The notes beneath the pieces are model-generated. The model was not told the DNA's origin. It did not search any database and saw only the letters and a list, made by a program, of their open reading frames with translations. The translations under genes were made by a program, and so were the position numbers. DNA of 64,000 nucleotides. Source: Faecalibacterium sp. I3-3-89. Its GTDB lineage: Bacteria; Bacillota; Clostridia; Oscillospirales; Ruminococcaceae. The number at the start of each line of letters is the position of its first letter. The stretch's first letter is position 1. Shown here one piece after another: positions 26,637-33,667 of the stretch. The stretch covers positions 1,860,001 to 1,924,000 of the forward strand of contig NZ_CP094468.1 of the NCBI RefSeq assembly GCF_023347275.1, written 5' to 3'.

Positions 26637-26930
26637 TCAGGCGCATCGGTTAGCTGAATACTGAATCACATCTTCCAGCAGTGTGCCGACTGATTTTCCA
26701 TTTTCTGCGAAATGTTCGGTCATTTTGATTTTGGTGTTGCCACAGTAAAAATAGAGCGTACCGTCTGGCTCTTTAACATAGTAAGACGTGTTCTCAAGAG
26801 TAGGTTCGGGACCCGCGTACTCCGAATCCTGCCATTCTTCGAGTAAATTGACAGGTGGTTCACAAATAGGCTCATAACAGGAGCAAAGGTCAATCGCATC
26901 GTTCATCATATCAGTACTTCTATTATCCAT
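26637..26930 (-). CDS. Small TnpW-like element protein
   Basis: 97-residue protein of unknown function. Its C-terminal third (TLYFYCGNTKIKMTEHF followed by a GTLLEDVIQ helix) resembles the TnpW family of Tn4451-like elements, whose members share a beta hairpin, a HF motif and a short helix. The N-terminal half is acidic with two Cys (LCSCYEPICEPP). GGAGG is 7 bases before the ATG, and the gene starts 17 bases after the relaxase stop. Family assignment is by motif only. Confidence 0.55.
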   Translation of the reverse strand: MDNRSTDMMNDAIDLCSCYEPICEPPVNLLEEWQDSEYAGPEPTLENTSYYVKEPDGTLYFYCGNTKIKMTEHFAENGKSVGTLLEDVIQYSANRCA

Positions 26931-26947
26931 TCAGTATCCTCCGAAAA

Positions 26948-28213
26948 TCAAAGTTCCATATCCTGCCCATGCCTGCGGTTTCGCTGTGGCACATTCATGG
27001 TGCACTCCTGCTTGGGGGCAAGAATCTTTTCCAGAAAACCGCGCACCAGTTCTGGCGCACGGCGCATAGCATCCAGATAGGGTTTCACGTCGTACCACAG
27101 GTCGTGGTACTTGTTGCTCCAACGAACGGCCTCCTTCTTGGCCGTGGAAAGTTCTTCTTTCAGGCGACGGTTCTCCACGTCCATCATATAGCCGTGGTCA
27201 GCCTGTTTTTTTAGCTTGGAAAATTCTTCTTCGGTCAGCGAATAGTTGCCGAGGAATGTGCGCTTGCCAATATAATCCAGATCGCGCGCATGAATGAGGG
27301 CTTCTTTCGTGAGTGTAGTCTTTTTCTGAACAGCGGCAAGTTCCTTCTCCTTTTTGGAGAGGGTCTGACAGGTTTTAGCAAGCGACTGTGCTTGCTGGTC
27401 GGCTTGAGCAGTCAGGGTGTCCAGCCGTTCCTGCTCCCTCTGAACTTTGAACTGGGTGACGGTCAGGTGTTCTTCGGTGCTGCCGCGTTCACCGCGCTCT
27501 ACATCCGTGTACCCGGCGTTGCGCATATAGTTGAAGAAATCGTCTTGCAGGACACTGTACGACTTCTTCAGGACGGGCTTGCCATTCTTTTGCAGGACAG
27601 GCTTTCCGGCATCGTCCAGCAAGGGCTTGGATGCCCACTTCTTGCTTCGGCTGACCTGCATGACGGTCTCCTTGATTGTGCCGACCAACGCCTTGTCCTT
27701 GCAGCGTTTCGACCAGAGGATCTGCTTTTCAACCACAGGCACATAGACCACATGGAGGTGGTAGTGGTAGACCTCCCGGCCTAGTGCTTCGGTCATGGCA
27801 CGGTTGATCTCATCGGAGTGCATGACTGCCGAAAGGATATACTGCTCACCACCAACGATCTGAACGGCTGCTCTGTAGGCATCCTCATAGAACTGTTTGG
27901 CGAACTCATAGCCGCCGTGGTTGTCAAAGTAGGCTGAGTTGACATCAAAGACAAGTTCGCAGTAATGGGTGGCATCCGGCTTCAGGCCGCGCGTGGAGAT
28001 GGTTCCATCGGCTTCCAGTTGGGCGAACAGGTCAGTATAGCTGGCGGTTGGCTTCTTGAAGTGGACGTTCCATGCAGCGCGCTGGGGGATAATGTCGGGG
28101 TTCCGATAGCTGTCCTTTTCACGCTCGTTGTGCTGCTGGGTGTTGCCAACAGCCTTATCCGAAACGGCGAGATTTCGGACACTGGTGCGGTCAATACCAT
28201 CATTTCTTGCCAA
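26948..28213 (-). CDS. MobV-family relaxase (Mob/Pre plasmid recombination enzyme)
   Basis: 421-residue nicking enzyme for transfer. Motif I-like QQHNERE lies near the N-terminus. Motif III is the HSDE...YHYHLHVVYVPV stretch with HxDE and HxH metal ligands. The C-terminal third is coiled coil rich in Gln, Lys and Glu. The start is taken as TTG 28213 because AAAGGAGGG lies 8 bases upstream; ATGs just inside are out of frame. It is preceded by a structured region likely to be its oriT. With no transfer genes present, the element should be mobilised in trans. Confidence 0.93.
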   Translation of the reverse strand: MARNDGIDRTSVRNLAVSDKAVGNTQQHNEREKDSYRNPDIIPQRAAWNVHFKKPTASYTDLFAQLEADGTISTRGLKPDATHYCELVFDVNSAYFDNHGGYEFAKQFYEDAYRAAVQIVGGEQYILSAVMHSDEINRAMTEALGREVYHYHLHVVYVPVVEKQILWSKRCKDKALVGTIKETVMQVSRSKKWASKPLLDDAGKPVLQKNGKPVLKKSYSVLQDDFFNYMRNAGYTDVERGERGSTEEHLTVTQFKVQREQERLDTLTAQADQQAQSLAKTCQTLSKKEKELAAVQKKTTLTKEALIHARDLDYIGKRTFLGNYSLTEEEFSKLKKQADHGYMMDVENRRLKEELSTAKKEAVRWSNKYHDLWYDVKPYLDAMRRAPELVRGFLEKILAPKQECTMNVPQRNRRHGQDMEL

Positions 28214-28264
28214 AAGGCATCCCTCCTTTCAAGGTTCATCGGGAGGTGACGGGGAACGGAGATG

Positions 28265-28331
28265 CACTTCTGCGGAAGTGTAATAACCCACTATGACACT
28301 TTCATCCCTGCGGTCTGCAAAGTGTAGTGGG
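28265..28331. other. Candidate oriT for the MobV relaxase
   Basis: Two hairpins lie 50 bases upstream of the relaxase start: CACTTC/GAAGTG with a TGCG loop (28265-28280), and CCCACTA...CACTTT (28287-28302) facing AAAGTGTAGTGGG (28319-28331) with a three-base bulge. MobV origins usually carry an inverted repeat with a TAGTG-type nick region, and TAGTGGG is present. No nick site is shown by sequence alone. Confidence 0.55.
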
Positions 28332-28366
28332 CTCTCCGAGGGGAAACGTCTCCTGCGGGAGAGTTA

Positions 28367-28397
28367 CAATCAAGTTCGCACAATGCGAACTTGATTG
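28367..28397. repeat. Perfect hairpin between oriT and iterons
   Basis: CAATCAAGTTCGCA and TGCGAACTTGATTG, 14 base pairs with a three-base loop and no T run on either side, so not a standard terminator. It may be a replication or transfer structure. Confidence 0.6.
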
Positions 28398-28401
28398 CTC
28401 C

Positions 28402-28550
28402 GTACGCATCTGAAAAAATCGCGTACGGACTTCAAATAACCTGTACGGTTCGTACGGCGTACGGAAATTTGAAATATGAACGATAGCACGTTTTAATTTA
28501 CTTGAATTTTCCGTACAGATGCGTACAAGTACAGACCGTACAGGTTGTAC
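28402..28550. repeat. GTAC-rich iteron-like array
   Basis: Ten GTAC tetramers, many as CGTACGG or CCGTACAG, occur in 149 bases at 28402, 28423, 28443, 28452, 28459, 28513, 28523, 28529, 28538 and 28547. An AT-rich stretch (28463-28510) separates two clusters. With helicase and primase genes alongside, this is a candidate origin for element replication. The rest of the 365-base gap 28214-28578 holds the hairpins listed here and no gene. Confidence 0.6.
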
Positions 28551-28578
28551 GAACTTCTTCCGTGAAAAAATGCACTTT

Positions 28579-29895
28579 TTACGGACAGGGGTGGACAAGC
28601 GGCTCGATGCCTACAAAACCCCGCACCCTGCGGCCACCGGGCAGATAGATGTTGTTGGTGGCTTCAAGGTTATAGCGGCGGTCATTCTGGCGCAGTTCTG
28701 CGCTGAAACGGATCGCCGATACGCTGTGGCAGGCGTTGTCCTCACACCACTGCTTATAAATGTCGTAGAACTCCTTGGAACTGATGGAGTAGTCTGCCTT
28801 AAAGCGGAAGTAGCCCTCGGATTCCATGAAGTCAATGACATTGTTGCTGCTGCGCTTGATGGTGTCCACGTTGGCGGCGGCTCGTTTGCTGACCGTGAAG
28901 CGGAAGTTGTTCTGCACCAGCCGGTGCAGCCCTTCCAGACACCAGAGCAGGATGCCCTCCAACTCGGCGCACATCTTCTCCACAAGGAAGGGGTCGTCTG
29001 TGCGGTCGGCAGGCTTGTCCTTGGTGGTCAGGATAAGTTGGCGGCGAAAGAAGCCGTCCGAATGGTCATACAGCGAAGTCAGCGCACCGTTGCCGAAGCA
29101 GAGAAACCGGGCGTAGATGTCCCGCTGGTAGCTCTGGACACCCTTGCGCTCCAAGTCCAGCTTGGCTTCGGCGGTCACGATGGTCTTGATATAATTCGTC
29201 TTGGGCAGGGCGTTCATGTCCATGTCGTCGTCGATCATCAGCAGGCGGCGTTCCAGATCGGCACGGGCAAAGCGGTTGTTCTCCACCTTCTGGACGCTGC
29301 CGTTGCTGGCGGCATCCCCCATGAGCCGTTTCAGCACCAGTCCGATGCGGGACTTGCCCTCGCCGCCCTTGCCAACGATGAGCATCATCTTCTGTCCCTT
29401 GGTGCTGGGGATCAGGCAGTAGCCCAGATATTCCTGTAAGGTAGGGATGTCGGCTTCGTCCAGCAGCTCGTGCAGGAAGGTCAGCCAACGGTCAGGGCTG
29501 GCGGCTTTGGGGTCATATCTCACAGGCAGGCGGTTCTGGCAGAACAGGCGGCTCTCCTGAAAAGAGCCGTCCGGCAGATGGTACACGCCGTTCTGGAGAT
29601 GGATGCACTCCTGTTCGATGGGGAACGGGTCGGAAAAAGCCAGCAGCTTGATGGTCTCCAGAATGTTGGTGACCTTTTTGGACAGGCCAGAGGTGACGTA
29701 TTCCTCGATGTTCTCCAAGATGCGCTGCTTGATCTCGCTTTCGTCCTCTACCGGGCCGTCCAGTGTGTACAGCGTACCGTTGACGCATTTCAGCGGCCAC
29801 TGTTCCAGAAAGGCGCGGCCAAACTGGACTTCATCGATCTTCTTACCGTTGTACCAGTCCGGCCATAAAGGGTTGCGGGAAATGTTTTTCTTCAT
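28579..29895 (-). CDS. Phage/plasmid-type SF3 helicase (D5/P4 primase C-terminal family)
   Basis: 438-residue protein. An N-terminal D5-type region (about residues 1-140, including HLQNGVYHLPDG) precedes a superfamily 3 helicase ATPase with Walker A IVGKGGEGKSRI, acidic LMIDDDMD and the sensor-like LCFGNGALTSLYD. The C-terminal 80 residues form a winged-helix-like end. Such proteins unwind DNA at plasmid, phage and integrative-element origins. The separate CHC2 primase gene lies just upstream. It is well conserved in codon use with its neighbours on the element. Confidence 0.88.
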   Translation of the reverse strand: MKKNISRNPLWPDWYNGKKIDEVQFGRAFLEQWPLKCVNGTLYTLDGPVEDESEIKQRILENIEEYVTSGLSKKVTNILETIKLLAFSDPFPIEQECIHLQNGVYHLPDGSFQESRLFCQNRLPVRYDPKAASPDRWLTFLHELLDEADIPTLQEYLGYCLIPSTKGQKMMLIVGKGGEGKSRIGLVLKRLMGDAASNGSVQKVENNRFARADLERRLLMIDDDMDMNALPKTNYIKTIVTAEAKLDLERKGVQSYQRDIYARFLCFGNGALTSLYDHSDGFFRRQLILTTKDKPADRTDDPFLVEKMCAELEGILLWCLEGLHRLVQNNFRFTVSKRAAANVDTIKRSSNNVIDFMESEGYFRFKADYSISSKEFYDIYKQWCEDNACHSVSAIRFSAELRQNDRRYNLEATNNIYLPGGRRVRGFVGIEPLVHPCP

Positions 29896-29968
29896 GTGGT
29901 GGTTCTCCTTTGGAAAAGTGAAGTGGTGGGTCTCACGGTGAGACCCACCACTTCAGGTGAATAAATTA

Positions 29969-30571
29969 TCAGGCGCACTTTGCCAGAGCAAGGCGGTCGG
30001 TGCGCTCCTCCAGCATCAGCAGGTACGACCCGGACAGCAGCCGTGCAGCGGCATCGGCCTTCTGCTGAGGCGTCCCAAATGCAACGCAGTCCGTCAGGTG
30101 CTCGATGGTCTCGGTCATGTGGAGGGCTTCCACGAACCGCTCGTCCAGCGGTTCTTCCGGGCTGGCGGGCTTGTAACGCTCTCGCCAGTCGTGCAGAAGG
30201 TCGAGATAATCGGTCAGCACCCGCAGACAGTAGGCGATGTCTGCCCACTGCTCGTCCGTCAGGCCACGCTTGGGTGGCGGCAGGGCGATGGCATTGGCGG
30301 GCGGCTTGTCCGGGTCAAGCCCGATGTCGTGTATCAGCTTCTCGGCGGCTTGTCGTGGGTTCAGGTCGAACAGCTTAGCGGTGAGGTCGATGGCATCTCC
30401 GTTGGCTCCACAGCCAAAGCAGTAATAATAGGTGTCGTTCAGCTTCATGCTGGGGTCGCTGTCAGAATGGAACGGACAGCACACCATGCCATGGCGGTCG
30501 GGCTCCATGCCGTACATCTCTCCCACCTGCCGAACGGTGATGGCGAACTTGACAGTTTGATACAGGCTCAA
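29969..30571 (-). CDS. CHC2 zinc-finger primase-like protein
   Basis: About 200 residues. The zinc finger reads MVCCPFHSDSDPSMKL then YYCFGCGANGDAIDL, the CHC2 pattern of DnaG-type primases. The TOPRIM catalytic domain is not present, and the rest is alpha-helical, so it probably guides the SF3 helicase rather than priming alone. I favour TTG 30571, where GGAGG is 7 bases upstream; an ATG two codons earlier has the ribosome site almost touching it. The gene is 73 bases upstream of the helicase gene. Confidence 0.8.
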   Translation of the reverse strand: MSLYQTVKFAITVRQVGEMYGMEPDRHGMVCCPFHSDSDPSMKLNDTYYYCFGCGANGDAIDLTAKLFDLNPRQAAEKLIHDIGLDPDKPPANAIALPPPKRGLTDEQWADIAYCLRVLTDYLDLLHDWRERYKPASPEEPLDERFVEALHMTETIEHLTDCVAFGTPQQKADAAARLLSGSYLLMLEERTDRLALAKCA

Positions 30572-30599
30572 GGGCATTCCTCCTTTGTTTCGTGCGTTG

Positions 30600-30636
30600 C
30601 ACCAGAGCACCCCGCGTAGGAACTCTGGTGTTTTTT
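30600..30636 (+). terminator. Terminator-like hairpin in primase leader
   Basis: CACCAGAG and CTCTGGTG arms with a GC-rich loop, followed on the plus strand by TTTTTT. It faces transcripts entering the HTH-sigma unit from the left; on the minus strand it lies in the primase leader. Confidence 0.6.
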
Positions 30637-30712
30637 GACTTGTGCCTGAATATACGGGGAATTTTGCAGAAAGAGCAAAAAAACGGCAGAACTGCAACGA
30701 AAAAAGAAAAAA

Positions 30713-30793
30713 GCCCTTACTGGTTGCAGGGCTGCAACAGCAAGGGCGGAGAGGAAACCGTATATTGAACAAAACGGCAGAGCGTATTATAAT
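30713..30793 (+). promoter_or_regulatory. Promoter of the element HTH regulator with upstream dyad
   Basis: -35 TTGAAC (30765-30770), 17-base spacer, -10 TATAAT (30788-30793). Just upstream, nested arms GCCCTT/AAGGGC and TTGCAG/CTGCAA share one centre near 30730 (30713-30747), an operator-like dyad that could serve the HTH protein. The -10 is 32 bases before the ATG. Confidence 0.7.
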
Positions 30794-30825
30794 GAGGAAA
30801 AAACTCAAAAAGGAGGGCCGACCAC

Positions 30826-31656
30826 ATGGCACAGGAATATCTGCCCGCACCGTCCAACGTCCGTCTTGCAGACTTGATGAAAGAGCACAACATCAGCCAA
30901 CCGGAGCTTGCCAAGGAAATCGGCTGCTCCAAAAGCACCATCAGCCGCTTCATCAGCGGCGCAAAAGGGACGCTGACCCACGAGCAGGTGCTGAAAATCG
31001 CAAGGCTGTTTAATGTGTCCACGGATTTCCTGCTGGGAGAAACCAACATCCCCGACCGCAAAAATTACGACATTGCCGAACTGGGCTTGTCCGTAGAAGC
31101 TGCAAAGAACCTCTACACGGGGCGTGTCAATACAGAGGTAGTCAATCTGCTGCTGGAAAATGCCCGTTTCGCAGAGCTTACTTACCGCATAGCGCAGTAT
31201 TTTGATGATACCTTTGCGTCCGGTATTGCGGCACAGAACGCCATGCTCACGACATTGAGCACCCTGCTGCGCACAAAGGTCAAGACCCCGGAAGCAGCCA
31301 AAGCCGCAAAGGACATCAGTCTCCGAAGAAAGCCAGTGTACCAAGGCGACCTTGATGATATTGAAATGTACTTCATGGCGGCGGTCAAGGAAATCAAAAA
31401 GGGTATCGGGAGCCATTACGCCGAACAGGAAGCCATGAGCAAGAAAGCGGCGGAGAAGATGTTCACCGAATTGACCAAAGGGCAGGATGTGCAGCACCCA
31501 ACGATTACGGCAGAGCAGTTGACAGATGCAATGTTGGACAGCGTTTCGGGTATGGAAGGAGCCACGCCGGAAGCACTGGAACAGCTGCGGAACGGTCTGC
31601 TGGGAATCTTGCAGTCTGCCGCAGAGCAGGAAAACGCCCATGAAGCAGACGAATGA
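30826..31656 (+). CDS. XRE-family regulator of the element
   Basis: 276 residues. An N-terminal Cro/CI-type helix-turn-helix (about residues 14-68) reads LMKEHNISQPELAKEIGCSK then STISRFISG. The remaining 200 residues are alpha-helical with no enzymatic motif that I know; they may sense a signal or form oligomers. AAGGAGG precedes the ATG by about 10 bases. The 3' end overlaps the next gene by 17 bases. It is the only plus-strand transcription unit of the element and probably controls excision or replication genes. Confidence 0.85.
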   Translation: MAQEYLPAPSNVRLADLMKEHNISQPELAKEIGCSKSTISRFISGAKGTLTHEQVLKIARLFNVSTDFLLGETNIPDRKNYDIAELGLSVEAAKNLYTGRVNTEVVNLLLENARFAELTYRIAQYFDDTFASGIAAQNAMLTTLSTLLRTKVKTPEAAKAAKDISLRRKPVYQGDLDDIEMYFMAAVKEIKKGIGSHYAEQEAMSKKAAEKMFTELTKGQDVQHPTITAEQLTDAMLDSVSGMEGATPEALEQLRNGLLGILQSAAEQENAHEADE

Positions 31657-32305
31657 ACGGCTTTGTGCGCTGGCGCAGAAAGGCGATGCCGCCGCACTGG
31701 ACAGCCTGATCGACAACAACAAGTCCTTTATTGGCAAGGTGGCAAATGACCTTTTCCGCAGCATGAATCTGGCACAGTCCGGCCTGAACCTTGACACGGA
31801 CGATTTGAAACAGGCGGGCAATCTGGGCTTGTGGAAGACCGTGCCGAAGTTCGATGCAGCGCGTGGCATGAAGTTCCTGACCTACGCGGCTCCGGCCATC
31901 CGCAACGCCATGATGGATATGGTTCGGGATGCCTTTGCCGCTTTTGAGCAGCGGATGGTGACAGAGGACAAGGATGGTATCTGTTACCAGCGCGTTTCGC
32001 TGGATGATGTTCTGCCGGGAGAGGAACAACTGCAGCGCATCGAAGCCATAGCCGACCCCTACGCCATGCAGCCGCAGAGCATTATGGAGGATCAGGAATC
32101 GCGCCGGGAACTGTACGATGGCCTGAAACGGTTGACCCAACGGGAGCAGACCTATCTGCTGTACCGCTATGGCTTTACTGATGGCAAGGAACATCCTTTG
32201 ATTGGTACGGCGATATATTTCCACCTGACAAAAGGCCGCGCCCAAAAGACCGAGGAACAGGCTATGGATAACCTGTGGCTGGAATTGCCGTGGTGGTTTA
32301 TATGA
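31640..32305 (+). CDS. Sigma-70-like factor of the element
   Basis: 221 residues. Region 2 is seen as DLKQAGNLGLWKTVPKFD followed by FLTYAAPAIRNAMMDMVR, and a region-4-like part lies near LTQREQTYLLYRYGF, ending ELPWW. Proteins of this type are common on Firmicute integrative elements. Its start overlaps the HTH gene by 17 bases and has only a weak AGGAAAA site, so it is probably translated by coupling. It may direct polymerase to element promoters, but this is not shown. Confidence 0.8.
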   Translation: MKQTNERLCALAQKGDAAALDSLIDNNKSFIGKVANDLFRSMNLAQSGLNLDTDDLKQAGNLGLWKTVPKFDAARGMKFLTYAAPAIRNAMMDMVRDAFAAFEQRMVTEDKDGICYQRVSLDDVLPGEEQLQRIEAIADPYAMQPQSIMEDQESRRELYDGLKRLTQREQTYLLYRYGFTDGKEHPLIGTAIYFHLTKGRAQKTEEQAMDNLWLELPWWFI

Positions 32306-32356
32306 ATAGGCAGAGAGATTGTATTAAATTGAGTGAATTACGATAGAGAACAAAAG

Positions 32357-32944
32357 CTAATCTTCCCTTGTTCGACGCTCTTTAATAATCTTATAAATTG
32401 GAAACCAATAGACAATAACGATGATAAGACATGTGATTGCTAACGCACTATAGATGAAAGATTTCATAAGCACAGCCATAATCATAAAGATGAAAAAAAA
32501 GAATATCCACGGCGACTGTGCTGATTTATACAAAGCTAATTTATCATCAAGGGTAGTATATAATTCAAATGGCTTTCCATCATTCTTTTTTTCGACAATC
32601 AATAATTCTTTGTTAAGTGTCGTCTTAGGCGTTGATAGCTTTCCACCTGATTCAGCCCACGGACGAAATTGTACTTTGGCAAGAGAGTAGTTTAGATTAA
32701 TGTTCTTGAAAAAAACAACGTATCCTAAGCTTTGAAGAAATTCAACATACTTGTCTGAGCTTTCACGACTCTTGTGACCAATATAATCAATCTTATATTG
32801 ATATTCCCCCGGAGTGCATGTTTCAAACTCATAGATAGCCCGTGATGTATTTATTAAGTGATACCCTTGTTGGGACATCCTATTAAGCCATTTCTCTTGT
32901 AAGGATAATAGACAACCAAAAAAACGTACCTTTTTGTAGCGCAT
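32357..32944 (-). CDS. DUF2812 membrane protein
   Basis: 195 residues starting MRYKKVRFFGCLLSLQEKWL, typical of DUF2812. The first 130 residues are soluble (LNRMSQQGYHLI, YEFETCTPGEYQYKIDY); two close membrane helices follow (about 145-180). Function is unknown. The start is one base after the PadR stop, so the pair forms an operon. AT-rich base use differs from the core element genes and points to a separate origin. Confidence 0.8.
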   Translation of the reverse strand: MRYKKVRFFGCLLSLQEKWLNRMSQQGYHLINTSRAIYEFETCTPGEYQYKIDYIGHKSRESSDKYVEFLQSLGYVVFFKNINLNYSLAKVQFRPWAESGGKLSTPKTTLNKELLIVEKKNDGKPFELYTTLDDKLALYKSAQSPWIFFFFIFMIMAVLMKSFIYSALAITCLIIVIVYWFPIYKIIKERRTRED

Positions 32945-32945
32945 A

Positions 32946-33269
32946 TTAAATCTCCTTTGAAATCCTTTCCGCTAAGTCGATTAATTGATGAAGTCGATCT
33001 ATTTCGGTTTGGACAGCCTCCTTTCCAGAAGATGTTATTAAATACACTTTTTTTCTGCTTGTACTTTCAGTGCTTTGTAATTTAATCCATCCTTTTTCTT
33101 CTAACGAGGATAGAGCACCATATAATGTCCCTGCTCCTAATAATACCCTTCCGTTTGTTACTTCCTCAACAAATTGAATGATTGCATATCCATGCCGTGG
33201 TTCATAAAGGGACAAAAGTATTAAATCTGTAACTTCTGTAAGGGTTCCCCCTTGCACATAGTCTTTCAT
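32946..33269 (-). CDS. PadR-family transcriptional regulator
   Basis: 107-residue winged-helix repressor. The sequence has LTDLILLSLYEPRHGYAI-like order (reads EVTDLILLSLYEPRHGYA), GAGTLYGALSSLEEKGWI and KKVYLITSSGKEAV, the PadR core. PadR proteins next to DUF2812 or DUF1700 membrane proteins are common and usually control their own operon. Its ATG overlaps the stop of a 29-codon frame (ATGA at 33266-33269). Confidence 0.9.
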   Translation of the reverse strand: MKDYVQGGTLTEVTDLILLSLYEPRHGYAIIQFVEEVTNGRVLLGAGTLYGALSSLEEKGWIKLQSTESTSRKKVYLITSSGKEAVQTEIDRLHQLIDLAERISKEI

Positions 33270-33355
33270 AGAACCTCCGCTTCGAATATGTGCCCTTTAT
33301 CCAAATTGATTGTCACATCGGCTAAATACGCATTACCAAGGTATTCAGTTTCCAT
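33266..33355 (-). CDS. 29-residue small open frame coupled to padR
   Basis: ATG at 33355 with AAGGAG 8 bases upstream; the peptide begins METEYLGNAYLADVT and stops at 33266 within the padR start codon. The strong ribosome site and the ATGA overlap argue for translation. It could be a leader that feeds ribosomes into padR, or the remains of a longer gene. I do not recognise it. Confidence 0.5.
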   Translation of the reverse strand: METEYLGNAYLADVTINLDKGHIFEAEVL

Positions 33356-33503
33356 GAGAAATCTCCTTTTTGTGCGTGAAACTATTCATAGGAAGCAGCT
33401 ATGCTATGTGGCTTAGTCACTATGAAAGCTCGTTTACGCTGAGGTTGATGCTTCACGAAACCGTTCGGCATGGAGAACCGTACTCATTGATTCGTCCAAG
33501 CTA

Positions 33504-33532
33504 ATTATATCGTTAACCGTAATAGCAATCAA
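33504..33532 (-). promoter_or_regulatory. Promoter of the padR-DUF2812 cargo
   Basis: Minus strand: -35 TTGATT (33527-33532), 17-base spacer, -10 TATAAT (33504-33509), giving a leader of about 140 bases before the small frame. The remaining sequence to the right end is AT-rich without genes. Confidence 0.7.
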
Positions 33533-33608
33533 GAGTTTATAAAGCGTGGCTTTGAATTTTGTGACATTGAATAAGTTATAGAAAAGCTTTTTGTGAAATA
33601 TCATGTCA

Positions 33609-33626
33609 AAGTATTGTAAGCGTGGG
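33609..33626 (+). repeat. 18-base repeat shared with the recombinase promoter
   Basis: AAGTATTGTAAGCGTGGG, identical to the minus strand of 26569-26586. It lies 35 bases from the right end, where recombinase or an accessory protein would bind. Confidence 0.75.
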
Positions 33627-33644
33627 TTACAACTTAATAAGTGG

Positions 33645-33661
33645 TATCTTTAATTAAGGGA
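33645..33661 (-). repeat. Right subterminal inverted repeat
   Basis: Minus strand TCCCTTAATTAAAGATA; 15 of 17 bases match 24848-24864. Confidence 0.65.
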
Positions 33662-33667
33662 AACGGG
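33658..33667. repeat. Right attachment-site direct repeat
   Basis: GGGAAACGGG, partner of 24834-24843. Host coding sequence resumes at its GA. Confidence 0.65.

Larger units (their letters stand above)
24838..33661. mobile_element. 8.8 kb mobilizable element with large serine recombinase and MobV relaxase
   Basis: Limits come from the split host gene and the GGGA/GA direct repeat. Contents from left: serine recombinase, TnpW-like protein, MobV relaxase, oriT and iteron-like region, SF3 helicase, CHC2 primase (all minus), HTH regulator and sigma-like gene (plus), then DUF2812 and PadR cargo (minus). Imperfect inverted repeats lie near both ends. The recombinase plus TnpW plus Mob/Pre layout recalls Tn4451-type mobilizable transposons, but no conjugation apparatus is present, so transfer would need a helper. 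Several genes use TTG starts, and the right third is markedly AT-rich. Confidence 0.85.

Noticed and set aside
28402..28550. CRISPR-like array
   Set aside because: The repeated unit is only 4-8 bases with 6-54 base spacing and there are no cas genes; it reads as iterons.
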